A stretch of 64,000 bases of DNA from Sporosarcina sp. FSL K6-1522. GTDB lineage: Bacteria > Bacillota > Bacilli > Bacillales_A > Planococcaceae. Shown here piece after piece: positions 50,933-61,433 of the stretch (its first letter is position 1; every line of letters begins with the position of its first letter). The notes under the pieces are model-generated. The model was given only the letters and a program-made list of their open reading frames with translations, was not told the DNA's origin and did no database searches. The stretch is taken from assembly GCF_038622445.1 (NCBI RefSeq), contig NZ_CP152019.1, positions 3,942,501 through 4,006,500 of the forward strand, written 5' to 3'. Made by a program: the position numbers and the translations under genes.

Positions 50933-52027
50933 GTGAAGGGTATCGGATCAATCAGTATGCTACATGTCATTTTTCTAACGATGACGGTCATTGGGCTAAA
51001 AAATCATGTAACCATTCTTCCCCCATTATTAAAAACTGTAGGAAGAGATGGGTGGATGTCTGTCATATTGGCAACAATCATCATATTGCCATGGTTATTT
51101 CTGTTAGTTTATATTCATAAAAAATCCAACCAAGAGCCGATTGCGGATTGGTTAAAACTAAAAATAGGCAAGATTGCCTCCTCCATTATCCTCTATATTG
51201 TTGCTATTTATTTGATCATCCTTGCCGCTTTTACAATGAGGGAAACGTTACAATGGGTCACAACCACTTTTTTACCAGAAACGCCGATGGTGGTACTGTT
51301 AATCATCTATACACTTCTTTGTATCCTATTGGCCACAACAAATCTACAGACGATTGCGATTGTGAATGTCATTGTTCTAGCCGGAGTCGTTGTTTTAGGT
51401 TTTTTTGTAGCGATTACGAACATACAAGTGAAAGATCATGAGTTATTGCTCCCTTTTTTCGAACATGGGTTCCAACCTATACTGAAAGGAATCATCTATC
51501 CCGCTTCTGGATTTGTTGAGCTCCTGCTCGTACTCTTTTTACAACATCAAATTAAAGGTCGGATACGTTGGTACCACTTTGCGGTGATGGTTTTTATTTT
51601 AATGGGGTTAACGATCGGTCCGCTCAATGGTGCGGTGATGGAGTTTGGGCCCGATGAGGCAGCAAAGCAAAGATTTCCTGCTTATGAAGAATGGGGTCTT
51701 GCGGCAATTGGACGCTTTGTTGAACATCTTGATTTTTTGTCAATCTATCAATGGCTTACGGGTGCGTTTATAAGAATGGGGTTAATTTTATTTGTGGTAG
51801 CGGAAATATTAAAAATGACGGGAAATCGAAAGCGTATTTTGAAAACACTAGCCCCTCCATTTTTCTTAATAAACTTTGTACTATTTCTTATGAATGACGG
51901 TCTATTTCTGAAATTTAAAGGGGATTATTTATTGTCAATCACTTTTTTCTTTTTTTTCTTTTTATCCCTTATTCTCGTGATTGTTGCTTTCTTTTCAAAT
52001 AAATCATCTAAGAAAGTCGAAACTTAA
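50933..52027 (+). CDS. Spore germination receptor B subunit (GerAB/GerKB family)
   Basis: 364 residues from GTG 50933 behind AGAGGG. Ten hydrophobic helices; starts ISMLHVIFLTMTVIG, with IADWLKLKIGK and QWVTTTFLPETP in early loops, like APC-superfamily GerAB. Probably the nutrient-sensing or ion-conducting subunit in the spore inner membrane. First gene of a B-A-C operon. Confidence 0.92.
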   Translation: MKGIGSISMLHVIFLTMTVIGLKNHVTILPPLLKTVGRDGWMSVILATIIILPWLFLLVYIHKKSNQEPIADWLKLKIGKIASSIILYIVAIYLIILAAFTMRETLQWVTTTFLPETPMVVLLIIYTLLCILLATTNLQTIAIVNVIVLAGVVVLGFFVAITNIQVKDHELLLPFFEHGFQPILKGIIYPASGFVELLLVLFLQHQIKGRIRWYHFAVMVFILMGLTIGPLNGAVMEFGPDEAAKQRFPAYEEWGLAAIGRFVEHLDFLSIYQWLTGAFIRMGLILFVVAEILKMTGNRKRILKTLAPPFFLINFVLFLMNDGLFLKFKGDYLLSITFFFFFFLSLILVIVAFFSNKSSKKVET

Positions 52028-52054
52028 AACCTACACAGAAAATGGTGAAAAACG

Positions 52055-53509
52055 ATGCAATCGGCTGAAACATCAATGGATATCAACAACTTAAAAGAAC
52101 TATTTCAGAAGTCAGCGGACGTGCAGTTTCAAGCGTATACCTTTCGTCAATATAAGGTGCATTTTATTACTTGTGACGCCATGATAGACCAGCAGTTGTT
52201 GAATGAGGTCATCATTCAACGAATTCAACTGGTTTTTGATAACCGAGAAGAAAAGCCACTAGAAGCAACTTTGCTGGAACAATTACACATTCCTGATATC
52301 AATAAATTAGAGGAGATAACAGAAGCCATTTCCCTGGTGTATACAGGCCATTTGCTGCTTTATTTTGAAGAGGATCAGCTCCTGTTTTCAAGCAATATTG
52401 CTAAAAAGCCGAATCGAAATCCTGAAGAGACAAGAATGGAAGTTCTCGTAAAAGGTCCGAGAGATAACTTTATTGAAGACCTTTCCGTTAATATCGCTTT
52501 AATACGAAAACGATTGCCTACGAATTCATTATGCGTAGAAAAATTAGAACTAGGAAAACGTTCAAAAACGGCTGTAGCTATTCTTTATTTTGATGATATT
52601 GCGGATAAAGAAATTTTGAATGGCATAAAAACCAGATTGGAAAAAGTTGATATCGATATTGTATTTAGTGGGGATTTATTAATGGAACGGGTGAATAAAA
52701 GTGCCAAGCTCTTTCCTAGAGCCGATTATACAGGTCGACCCGATACTGCTGTTCAATCACTTGTAAGAGGGCGATTTCTAATTCTTGTTGACGGGGTTGC
52801 GTATGTAGTAATCACGCCTGTAAATATGTTTTTATTGTTAAAATCGAGTGAAGATAATGAATCCCCTGTCTTTTTCAGTTCATTTGAGCGACTATTACGT
52901 CTGTTAGGCATTGGGATTGGCTTATTACTACCGGCGTTTTGGCTTTCTTTAATGACATTTCACCAAAATCAGATGCCATTACAATTACTTGCGACCATTA
53001 TCCAATCGAATATGGGGCTTCCACTCCCTGCGGCACTTGAAATGCTACTTATGCTACTCATGTTTGAGTTGTTCCGAGAAGCTGGCTTACGTCTTCCATC
53101 TGCCATTGGAGGGACAATCAGTGTTGTCGGCGGATTGATTATTGGTGATGCCGCCATTCGGGCCGGTGTTACAAGCCCTGCGATGATTGTTATCATCGCC
53201 ATTTCGACAATCGCGACATTTACGTTAGTCAACCAATCTCTTGTGACTGCAATCGGGCTATTACGCATTATTTTCATTTTAGTCACTTCATTTTTAGGTC
53301 TTTTCGGTTTTTTTATGTGCATTTATTTTACGTTGCTCTATTTAGCGAATATCCGAACTTTCGGGGTTTCTTACTTGAACATTGCGACTGATTTAAATTG
53401 GACAACCATTAAAGCCACTCTTTTTCGATTACCTTCCAACTACTACAATGAACGTCCAAATATGTTGAATCCACAGGATAAGACGCGGACCAAAGAGGAT
53501 GAAAAATGA
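52055..53509 (+). CDS. Spore germination receptor A subunit (GerAA family)
   Basis: 484 residues. Large soluble N-terminal part, then membrane segments: LPAFWLSLMTFHQNQMP, ALEMLLMLLMFELFREAGLRLP (typical FEixREAGxRxP), SVVGGLIIGDAAIRAG (G-G-x-x-I-G-x-A-A). Overlaps the C subunit gene by four bases. Confidence 0.94.
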   Translation: MQSAETSMDINNLKELFQKSADVQFQAYTFRQYKVHFITCDAMIDQQLLNEVIIQRIQLVFDNREEKPLEATLLEQLHIPDINKLEEITEAISLVYTGHLLLYFEEDQLLFSSNIAKKPNRNPEETRMEVLVKGPRDNFIEDLSVNIALIRKRLPTNSLCVEKLELGKRSKTAVAILYFDDIADKEILNGIKTRLEKVDIDIVFSGDLLMERVNKSAKLFPRADYTGRPDTAVQSLVRGRFLILVDGVAYVVITPVNMFLLLKSSEDNESPVFFSSFERLLRLLGIGIGLLLPAFWLSLMTFHQNQMPLQLLATIIQSNMGLPLPAALEMLLMLLMFELFREAGLRLPSAIGGTISVVGGLIIGDAAIRAGVTSPAMIVIIAISTIATFTLVNQSLVTAIGLLRIIFILVTSFLGLFGFFMCIYFTLLYLANIRTFGVSYLNIATDLNWTTIKATLFRLPSNYYNERPNMLNPQDKTRTKEDEK

Positions 53510-54660
53510 ATAAAAAAATGATTGCCATGCTTATTTTGCTTATGCCGATACTCACGAGTTGTTGGGATGTCAACGAGCCTGAAAGAATGCTCTATATTCA
53601 TGGGATTGGTGTAGATTTTGAAGATGGTCAATACAAAGTATATAGTCAAATTATTGACTTTAGTAATACGGCAAAATCAGATCAACCAATCACCAAAGAA
53701 ATTCAGTCCGAGGTTGGATCTGCTACAGGAGAAACAATAGATGAAGCATTTTTTGAATTGTATCATTCCATCGACCAGAGGGTTTTTTGGGGCCATTTTT
53801 CGTATCTTATTTTATCTGAAGAGGCAATGAAAAATGGAAGGGTAAATTCGATTGTCGACAGTTTTATGCGGTATAGAGAAACGAGATATCAAATTTGGGT
53901 GTACAGTACAAAAGATCCCGTAAAAGATCTACTGCTCGTGTCTCCTATCATCAATAAAGCCATTACGTTATCGAAGCTTGGTGATCCAATGAACTCATTT
54001 AAGCAAGAATCCTTTATAGAACCCCTCAATTTTCGTGAATTGATTATTGCACTGAATGAACCAAGTTATGAAGCACGTATTCCGTATGTTTCCATCACTG
54101 AAAATTGGGAAACGGTAGAAGGTCCGAATACTTCAGCCACACTATCAGGAGTTGGTGTTATCACTCCAAATCAGTTTAAAGGATTTATCACAGAAGAAAA
54201 GGTCCAAGGCCTGCAGTGGATGACGAATGCAACGAAAAGGGGAGAAGTGACTGTGAAGTTGAATTCGGACGAACAAAGTCACCTCACCATGATCATTGAT
54301 AAACTTCAGGTAAAAGTGAAACCCATTGTGGAAAATGACAATGTGACATTCGATATTGATGTAAAAGTAGACCTGACGGTCAGTACAATTGAAGAGAAAA
54401 TAACGTCTAGTGAGATTAAAAAGGAAACTGCAAAACAGATAAAAAAAGAAATTGAGGATACGTATGAAGAAGGACTAAAACACGATGTGGATATTTATCG
54501 CTTATCGGAGCACTTATATCGGAAAGACGTAAAGACATGGAAAAGAATACAAAAGGATGGGAAAGTTGAATTGACCAAGGATTCCATCCATAATCTTACC
54601 GTAGCAGTTGAAAAGATTGAATCGAGTAGGAGATCATTAAGGGAAACCATCGAGAAATGA
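53506..54660 (+). CDS. Spore germination receptor C lipoprotein (GerAC family)
   Basis: 384 residues. Signal peptide with lipobox LTSC (Cys19) then WDVNEPERM, the (C)W-D/N-x-x-E signature of Ger(x)C proteins; EEAFFELYHSIDQRVFWGH matches the domain-1 block. Third gene of the operon; no D subunit found. Confidence 0.94.
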   Translation: MNKKMIAMLILLMPILTSCWDVNEPERMLYIHGIGVDFEDGQYKVYSQIIDFSNTAKSDQPITKEIQSEVGSATGETIDEAFFELYHSIDQRVFWGHFSYLILSEEAMKNGRVNSIVDSFMRYRETRYQIWVYSTKDPVKDLLLVSPIINKAITLSKLGDPMNSFKQESFIEPLNFRELIIALNEPSYEARIPYVSITENWETVEGPNTSATLSGVGVITPNQFKGFITEEKVQGLQWMTNATKRGEVTVKLNSDEQSHLTMIIDKLQVKVKPIVENDNVTFDIDVKVDLTVSTIEEKITSSEIKKETAKQIKKEIEDTYEEGLKHDVDIYRLSEHLYRKDVKTWKRIQKDGKVELTKDSIHNLTVAVEKIESSRRSLRETIEK

Positions 54661-54788
54661 TCGAACGCTGAAAGTGGTCAAGTTTCATGAAGATATACAC
54701 AAATTAATAGTGTATATCGTGCCACTAGGCACTCTTACAATACGTAGCTAGAAAAGGTGACCATGATAAATAACTAAGTCTTTTCTGA
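54661..54788. other. Intergenic after ger operon
   Basis: A small GTGCC/GGCAC stem (54720-54733) may serve as the operon terminator; no T-run. Nothing else seen. Confidence 0.35.
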
Positions 54789-55158
54789 CTACGTTTTTTC
54801 GCATGCGATTATATATTGAAGACGAAGTTTACGGAATTTCATTAATGAACTTGGATTAATGACCGTATCCTCTGGAGTCATATCCAGGATATATTTAAAG
54901 GACATTTACATCGGGAAGATTAAAAATCGACTTCAATAGTAACTATTTTAACATACGAATCTGAAGCACCGCATTGTGAACGTTACCCCTTTTCAATTTT
55001 TTGAGCATGAACGTGAAGTCCACAAGAACATTAATTTGACGCAACATGTTATCTTTCCGGACAACGATATCGTAGATTGCCATATATAGACTAAGATTTA
55101 AGGTTTCTTGACTAGAGATCATCGGGATACCACCTGAATTTAGCCCTTTGTTATACAA
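54789..55158 (-). pseudogene. IS1182-family transposase remnant
   Basis: Minus strand MYNKGLNSGGIPMISSQETLN, LSLYMAIYDIVVRKDNMLRQ, INVLVDFTF matches the IS1182/IS1380-like transposase N-terminus. A TAG then follows RMLK, and after a further break FKYILDMTPEDTVINP, SSLMKFRKLRL is recognisable (homologs read FKYFLDMTPED). So stop, internal deletion and 3' truncation. No inverted repeats found. Confidence 0.82.
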
Positions 55159-55565
55159 TTCAAAAGCGGGCCAATGCCGATTTTGAATTTATAAGACGAA
55201 CTTATGAAAATGAGATTTGAAGCGAAGGCGCCTTACACGTGATAGCCGGAGTATAGTTAAAGAGATTCATTGGTTCGAGCTATCATTGATGAACTTTTTC
55301 AGTGGCCTCGTCTAAAGATAGTCTTGTTTCACTTTCACTACATTCCACCTCTCCAAATAAGTGGAGTTCTCGTTAGGATAGTCTTTACTTTAATTTGTCC
55401 ATCAAGGCAATACAGCACTTGGATAATCGTTTTTTCGATTATTACTAAGCTCCACCCCTAAAATAGGTATTTAGAATTATCGCACTAATTCTACATTACT
55501 GAAGTCATTTGATTATAAATATCCTATGATATACCATATATCTAAAAGGAGTTATCACCTTTGTT
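55159..55565. other. Gene-free stretch
   Basis: No gene recognised. An ATAATCG/CGATTAT hairpin with a T6 loop (55428-55447). May hold the lost end of the IS remnant. Confidence 0.4.
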
Positions 55566-56870
55566 ATGAAAATATACAATCGTTTGCGCTTCACAAACAA
55601 TCAAAAGTCTGGTATTGACTTTTCCCAAACTCAATCTGTCAAAATTGATGTTGCTAAGTTCCCAGAAGTCCAAAAACAAATTGCTATGATCCATTTAACT
55701 ACGTACGATTTAGAAATTCTTCGACATCTAAAGCCGCATATCGGACCATTTCTTACAAATGCAGTCGATAAATTTTACAAAGCACTGGCCATCGAGCCCT
55801 CGTTAATGCACATTATTAATGCAAATAAAGGTGTAGATCGTTTAAAAACTTCACTATCACGCCATTTAAATGAAATGTTCGACGGTTGTATCGATATGAG
55901 CTATCTTCAGCAACGAAAAGTCATTGCACATGTACACGTCCAGATTGGATTAGAACCCAAATGGTATATGGGTGCTTTTGAATCTTTGTTTACGGAGTTC
56001 TCTTGCTTCGTTGAAAACTTGTCGATTACAACGAAAGAAAAAATAGCTTTGATACGCGCGTTCAATCGGATTTTAAATTTGGAACAGCAATTGGTACTAG
56101 AAGCCTATGAGGATGAGCATGAACACAGAAGAGTGGAAGAAACGAAATTAAAAGCAACCATCAAACAAAAAGTACTAGAAACTACCCAAGAGTTGGCTGC
56201 AATCAGTGAGGAAACAAGTGCTTCCCTTGAACAATTATCGGTTGAATCCATGGTGATTCGAGATTTCACTAGCCAGAGCCTGACCTTAGTGACCGATACG
56301 GAACAAAAATCGCATGCAGGCACAGATTTATTAACAGATCAAACAAAGCAAACCGAAGCAGTTATTAGCAGTATTCAAGACTTGGAGAAAAAAATGAACC
56401 AAGTACAAGCATCTGCCAATCAAATTCGAGATATCGTTGATTTAGTAACTGCCATAGCGAACCAAACAAACTTGCTCGCTTTAAATGCGGCCATTGAAGC
56501 AGCACGAGCGGGGCAACATGGAACTGGATTTGCCGTAGTTGCTACAGAAGTACGTAAACTCTCCGAAGACACAAAAGAGGCAATCAGCAACGTAACCGGT
56601 TTAGTAGGAAATACGAACGAAGGCATCGCTGACATGATGCAATCCATATCCACTATGCACAATCTGATTGATAATAATGCAGAAAGTAATAAGCATGTAA
56701 CTGAGGCCTTTGACGTTATTGTCCAATCAATGGCTGGTATTAAAGAACAAAGTGAACAGTCAAACGCCGAAATAATCACCATTTCCGAAATTCTTGGCGA
56801 AATCAATAAAGCCGTCCAAGTACTAGCAGAATCCTCAGATGGACTTATAAATACGATTGAAGATCTTTAA
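55566..56870 (+). CDS. hemAT: HemAT-like globin-coupled aerotaxis transducer
   Basis: 434 residues. N-terminal globin-coupled sensor domain (about 30-180) with the proximal-His stretch [20 protein letters not shown], then a methyl-accepting signalling domain with the hairpin tip [36 protein letters not shown]. No transmembrane helices, as in B. subtilis HemAT. Senses oxygen by heme and steers through CheA. Ribosome binding site GGAG is rather far (15 bases). Confidence 0.93.
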   Translation: MKIYNRLRFTNNQKSGIDFSQTQSVKIDVAKFPEVQKQIAMIHLTTYDLEILRHLKPHIGPFLTNAVDKFYKALAIEPSLMHIINANKGVDRLKTSLSRHLNEMFDGCIDMSYLQQRKVIAHVHVQIGLEPKWYMGAFESLFTEFSCFVENLSITTKEKIALIRAFNRILNLEQQLVLEAYEDEHEHRRVEETKLKATIKQKVLETTQELAAISEETSASLEQLSVESMVIRDFTSQSLTLVTDTEQKSHAGTDLLTDQTKQTEAVISSIQDLEKKMNQVQASANQIRDIVDLVTAIANQTNLLALNAAIEAARAGQHGTGFAVVATEVRKLSEDTKEAISNVTGLVGNTNEGIADMMQSISTMHNLIDNNAESNKHVTEAFDVIVQSMAGIKEQSEQSNAEIITISEILGEINKAVQVLAESSDGLINTIEDL

Positions 56871-57486
56871 GTCTAGGAGAGTGGCACTGACCCGACTCAT
56901 AAAAAATGTGAATCGGGTCAGTGACCTAGCACCCGTAGCTATTACATCTCTATTTCCCTCTTTAAAACACCCTTGTTAGCCCACAGTATCCCTCTAAAAA
57001 TTTCCAGTTAGAGGTTTTCTCCTCCCGCAATTGTTAAGGCCACTCATACAACCAATTAAGAATTGTATCCCAAAAAATTATAAAAACTAATAAAAATAAT
57101 GATGAATTTAATAAACACACATAAATTACTGTTGTTAGAACAACTAACACTTTAGCGATATTAGAACGACTATTTCAAATACAACCTAGCAAAAACAAAC
57201 TTGAAAATAGTATGACTATAAAAATAGAAATAAATAATGTTGTTTAATAAGAATCCACAGATCCATTTCACATCTCCTTTATCTCAAGTTTTCTGAATGG
57301 ATTTGATAAGGTATAGCACAAGCCATTTATTAAAACTTTACTACACCCCTCCTTTTATAGGGCACACAGTCCCTCACACAGTTTCCCTAGTCCCCATATA
57401 ATTAGTTTCAAAATCAAAAAAAGTGTCCAGCTTTTACACCGAACACTTTAACTTTATCTACGTCTTTCTATTCAAAAAAAAAGAGA
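56871..57486. other. Intergenic: hairpin and terminator, no gene
   Basis: 56884-56925 is a hairpin with 14-base arms (one wobble) built on CACTGACCCGACTC, 11-base loop, without a T-run. The rest is AT-rich, no gene recognised. The acyl-CoA dehydrogenase terminator is at 57413. Confidence 0.5.
57413..57449 (-). terminator. Terminator of acyl-CoA operon
   Basis: AAAGTGT/ACACTTT stem (57420-57426, 57443-57449) followed on the minus strand by TTTTTGATTTT. Confidence 0.6.
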
Positions 57487-59232
57487 TTAGATTTTTTTCT
57501 CCTCAAAGCACACCAGCGTATTAAAAACTTCATCTGAAATACTGAAATTTGATAGTATTCCTTTGTCCGCCGAACGATCAAACCTTATACGAACCCATTG
57601 TTCGACTGCAAGTACTCTTCGACCATCACCAGTTTTTTCAACATCGTACTGTGCCTCTTCAAGCAGATATACACCAGAAACGACATCAAACATGGCATCG
57701 GCTAATTTTTTTGCTAACGCGGTTTGGGTATATTCATCTTGCTTTAGTATATGACCAATCAATTCTTCAAGGCGATTAACCTCTTCAATAAAGAACGTTT
57801 TCATATCCTTTACCTCTTCAAGATGAATTCCCTTTAATACATCTTGAAGTTTAGCAATCAAACCATTCCCACTTACTTTTTGCAACATCTTCAAAATCTC
57901 AAGGGACTGAATATTTGCAGTTCCTTCCCATACCGGGTTAACAATCGCGTCACGGAGTAAACGTGGCGTGACATAGTTCTCAATATAACCATTTCCCCCG
58001 TGAAGTTCCAATGCATCTTTGGCTGCCGAAACACCTAATTCACTGCCACGGTATTTTAGTAAGGAGAGTAGTATGCGCAATATTGCATAGTCTTCCTCAT
58101 TTTTATTGTCATAAGTATGTGTCGTATCAAATAACTTCATTGTTTGTGCAAGAATAGCCCAAGATGCTTCGATTTCCGTTATCATATTTACTAAAGTTTC
58201 TCTTACCATTGGATATCGACTAATACTTTGCCCAAAAGCTTCTCTATGATTTGTGTAAATTGCCGCCTCAAGAAATGCTCGTCTTGCAATCGCGATTCCA
58301 GACAACCCTGTTGCCAAACGTGACACGTTCAATGCTTCTGCCATGTATTTAAATCCTGCATTTTCATCCCCGATTAAATATCCAATGGCCTCATTAAATA
58401 CTAACTCACCACTAGCGACTGCACGAACTCCCAGTTTATCTTTAAGACGAAGAATTGAAATATTATTTCTTTGTCCATTAGATAATGTACGCGGGACAAT
58501 GAATAGACCCAAACCCTTTGTTGACGGTTTATCATTTACCCGTGCTAATACAATCATTACATCAGCATCACAGTTGCTAACAAACCACTTCTCTCCAGAT
58601 ATTAAATAATGATCCCCACTCTTAACAGCCCGGGTTGTCGCAGCTCCAACATCTGATCCACCTTGAATTTCTGTTAACGATGTAGCTCCCTCCAAACGCT
58701 TTTGGGAATCCCATGAGGCGAGAGGAGATAAATATTCAGCTTTCTGCTGCTCCGAGCCAAACTTCTCAAGAACAAATGCAGTAGATTGAGACAAACCTAC
58801 CGGGCAAGTAAAACCTGGCTCCGTCTCGCACATCAAATATAATAAAATTGAATTGACGACAAATGGAATTTTTTCTGGGGCCTTTTCATCGTAACGATAT
58901 GCGACAACACCTGTTCCGTATCCATCTTTAACCGTCTGCTTATATCCTTCGTTATACCAAATTTCATTAATTTCTTCGCCTTTTTTATTATATCGAACCA
59001 ATACTGGAGCACCTTCCCGATCCGTATGAACGGCTCTTTCATCCATTGCTCCTGCTGCAAGAGCACCCGTGTCCTTAAATGCTTTCTCTACATAGTTAAA
59101 GACCGAATCTGATAAATAACGCTTAGCATAACGCGTTAAAATTGGATCATCACTATACCAATTCGCATCATTCCCATTTTCCCATTTTCCATAATTGATT
59201 TTAGTCTGCTTTTCAATTGTATTTAAACTCAT
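57487..59232 (-). CDS. Acyl-CoA dehydrogenase, AidB-like long form
   Basis: 581 residues, longer than the usual 380. FAD and substrate blocks GATSLTEIQGGSDVGAATT, YLISGEKWFVSNCDADVMIV, LGVRAVASGELVF, RLATGLSGIAIARRAFLEAA and the active-site region LELHGGNGYIENYVTPRLLRDA, WEGTANIQSLEIL. AidB-like proteins have this length. Operon with an acyl-CoA synthetase; likely fatty-acid or related acyl degradation. Confidence 0.92.
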   Translation of the reverse strand: MSLNTIEKQTKINYGKWENGNDANWYSDDPILTRYAKRYLSDSVFNYVEKAFKDTGALAAGAMDERAVHTDREGAPVLVRYNKKGEEINEIWYNEGYKQTVKDGYGTGVVAYRYDEKAPEKIPFVVNSILLYLMCETEPGFTCPVGLSQSTAFVLEKFGSEQQKAEYLSPLASWDSQKRLEGATSLTEIQGGSDVGAATTRAVKSGDHYLISGEKWFVSNCDADVMIVLARVNDKPSTKGLGLFIVPRTLSNGQRNNISILRLKDKLGVRAVASGELVFNEAIGYLIGDENAGFKYMAEALNVSRLATGLSGIAIARRAFLEAAIYTNHREAFGQSISRYPMVRETLVNMITEIEASWAILAQTMKLFDTTHTYDNKNEEDYAILRILLSLLKYRGSELGVSAAKDALELHGGNGYIENYVTPRLLRDAIVNPVWEGTANIQSLEILKMLQKVSGNGLIAKLQDVLKGIHLEEVKDMKTFFIEEVNRLEELIGHILKQDEYTQTALAKKLADAMFDVVSGVYLLEEAQYDVEKTGDGRRVLAVEQWVRIRFDRSADKGILSNFSISDEVFNTLVCFEEKKI

Positions 59233-59236
59233 TTAG

Positions 59237-60724
59237 CTACATCTCCTTTACATTTTGTTTCAATATTTTGCCGCTCGCAGTATGTGGTAACGCTTCCACA
59301 AAACTATATAAGCGAGGTTGCTTGTATTCAGCCAAGTAATTCGCAACATATTTCCTAAGATCCGCTTCAGTTGCATGCTGATTCTCTTTAAGTACAATAA
59401 CAGCTTTGACTGTTTCACCCCATTCGTTATGCGGCACTCCTACAACACAAGCCTGATAGACAGCTGAATGCTTCACCAATACTTCTTCAATTTCTCTCGG
59501 ATATACATTGATTCCTCCAGGAATAATCACATCTTTTTGCCGATCAACTATGAAAAAATAACCATCTTCGTCTTTATAGGCGATATCCCCTGTATAAAAC
59601 CAGTTGTTCTTTATCACTTCTTCCGTAGCTACCGAGTTATTATAATAGCCCGTCATTAAGGATTTTCCTTTCATGACAATCTCACCAAATTCACCAGTTG
59701 CCGCTTCAGAACCATCTTCATCCACAATCTTCATTTCATCCACATTTAACAAGAGCGTCTTTCCTACACTACCGTTTTTAGTTATATGTTCATCCGGTTT
59801 CAAAAAACACCCAGCAGGACCGGCTTCAGTCATGCCATAGACTTGATAAAAGTTATTGTTTTTAAATTTACTTGTAACAAATTCAAAAGACGCAAGCGGC
59901 ATTGCACTACCTCCATACGCAAATACCCGCATACTCGAAAGATCGAACTCCTCAATATTCTCTTCTTTAGACGCCAATAAATAAGCAACAGGTGCCGCAA
60001 ATGTAATTGTAGTTTTCTCCTCATGTATCCATTGTAGGAATGATTGTGGAGTAAAATCATCTATTACAATAGATGCTCCCGCATAGAGAGGGGCAAGTGT
60101 AAAATTATTCAATGGAGCCGAATGGGACAAAGGCATAATTGTCAATGCCTTATCTTCATCTGTAAGGTTAAACCCAACCGACAGCGCATGAGCAACCTCA
60201 AATATTTGTTCATGTGAAAATACAACCCCCTTTGGAACTCCAGTTGTTCCTGAGGTAAATAAAATTTCACAAGTGTCCTTTATATCAATCGACAAATTTA
60301 AATTTGATGACTCATTTGATGTTGATTTTTCAACAATACTATTAATATTGAACACGAGTGAAGATGGCAGCCCTTTAGTCGCACTGACTGTGGAAGCCCA
60401 TTCTCTTTCAAAGATAATTCCATTCGCGTCTACGTTCTTTAGAATGGCATCCATCTCACCTGCTGTTAATTTTGCATTTACCGGCATAGGAATTGCACCT
60501 AATTTGAGCAATGAAAAGTAAGAAAAGAAGAAATTCACGTTATTCCCTGAAATGATTGCTATCCTGCTACCTTTCTCTATCCCCAGCCCTTGTAAATGTC
60601 TAGCAACTTGATTCACTTTTTTATTCATTTCCAAATAACTCATTCGGGTAGAGCGAGTGATAATTGCATCTTTATCCGGATATTTTTCAGCATTCTTTTC
60701 TAATAAACTATGAATTGTAATCAT
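59237..60724 (-). CDS. Class I adenylate-forming acyl-CoA synthetase
   Basis: 495 residues. AMP-binding motifs FTSGTTGVPKGVVFSHEQ (A3), YGMTEAG (A5), GFEIVMKGKSLMTGYYN-like segment, YTGDIAYKDEDGYFFIVDRQKDVI and a terminal Lys SGKILKQNVKEM. Activates a carboxylic acid to acyl-CoA. Four bases from the dehydrogenase. Confidence 0.93.
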   Translation of the reverse strand: MITIHSLLEKNAEKYPDKDAIITRSTRMSYLEMNKKVNQVARHLQGLGIEKGSRIAIISGNNVNFFFSYFSLLKLGAIPMPVNAKLTAGEMDAILKNVDANGIIFEREWASTVSATKGLPSSLVFNINSIVEKSTSNESSNLNLSIDIKDTCEILFTSGTTGVPKGVVFSHEQIFEVAHALSVGFNLTDEDKALTIMPLSHSAPLNNFTLAPLYAGASIVIDDFTPQSFLQWIHEEKTTITFAAPVAYLLASKEENIEEFDLSSMRVFAYGGSAMPLASFEFVTSKFKNNNFYQVYGMTEAGPAGCFLKPDEHITKNGSVGKTLLLNVDEMKIVDEDGSEAATGEFGEIVMKGKSLMTGYYNNSVATEEVIKNNWFYTGDIAYKDEDGYFFIVDRQKDVIIPGGINVYPREIEEVLVKHSAVYQACVVGVPHNEWGETVKAVIVLKENQHATEADLRKYVANYLAEYKQPRLYSFVEALPHTASGKILKQNVKEM

Positions 60725-60742
60725 AGTTAACCCCCTCGTATA

Positions 60743-61123
60743 TTATTTCTCTTCTATAATTCTTTTACGGTTTCCTAGAATCTCAGCTTTTAACGCCTCT
60801 AATTCGAGGATTTTTTCCTCTATTTCAATGATTTTTTTGTCGGAGTATTCTATTATTCGTTCTTTTTCTTTTTCTCCAGCCGGATTATTTTCATAAAGGT
60901 CAACCATTTCTTTAATTTCCTCAAGCTTAAAACCCATTCTTTTTCCCCGTAAAATTAATTTTAATCTCGTACGTTCTTTAGCAGTAAAAAAACGTTGCTG
61001 ATTTTTATCTTCTCTTTCCTCAGATTTTAGTAAGCCAACCTCCTCATAATATCTAATTGTGCGAGTACTGATATCAAACATGGAAGCGATTTCATTTATT
61101 GAATACTTTTTTGTTTTTTTCAT
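60743..61123 (-). CDS. MerR family regulator of acyl-CoA operon
   Basis: 126 residues. Helix-turn-helix EIASMFDISTRTIRYYEEVG, LLKSEEREDKNQQRFF, then a wing and a coiled dimer helix. No cysteine at the usual metal positions, so not metal sensing. First gene of the operon with the synthetase. LiuR-like MerR proteins control branched-chain and fatty acid catabolism from sites such as the palindrome upstream. Confidence 0.86.
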   Translation of the reverse strand: MKKTKKYSINEIASMFDISTRTIRYYEEVGLLKSEEREDKNQQRFFTAKERTRLKLILRGKRMGFKLEEIKEMVDLYENNPAGEKEKERIIEYSDKKIIEIEEKILELEALKAEILGNRKRIIEEK

Positions 61124-61165
61124 TTACTTGGTTCCTTCTCCTTCTTTCAGCTAAAACCTTTCAGA

Positions 61166-61181
61166 TTGACGTTAACGTAAA
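61166..61181. promoter_or_regulatory. LiuR-like palindromic operator
   Basis: TTGACGTTAACGTAAA, with the perfect core ACGTTAACGT, 43 bases before the MerR start; LiuR sites are of the TTTACGTTAACGTAAA type. Confidence 0.6.
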
Positions 61182-61294
61182 CTATAATCCGATAATAACA
61201 CTTCCTTCGCAAATATGTCAAATTATTTAAAATCTATAGAATAGTCTGCACTTAACAAAGTTTGAGTTTGCCCCTAACATAGATATGTCAAAGC

Positions 61295-61346
61295 AAAAAA
61301 GTGACACCATTAAACTCATTTCTGAATTTAAAAGCGTCACTTTTTT
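61295..61346 (-). terminator. Bidirectional terminator
   Basis: AAAAAAGTGAC (61295-61305) pairs with GTCACTTTTTT (61336-61346) around a 30-base loop; follows the small gene at 61434. Confidence 0.65.
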
Positions 61347-61433
61347 AGATTTATACTCTTGGTGAACATAGTTCGGAAGATACTTAACCCTTTTTACAAC
61401 CGATTACTATTAAGATGACAATCACTTAAATAT

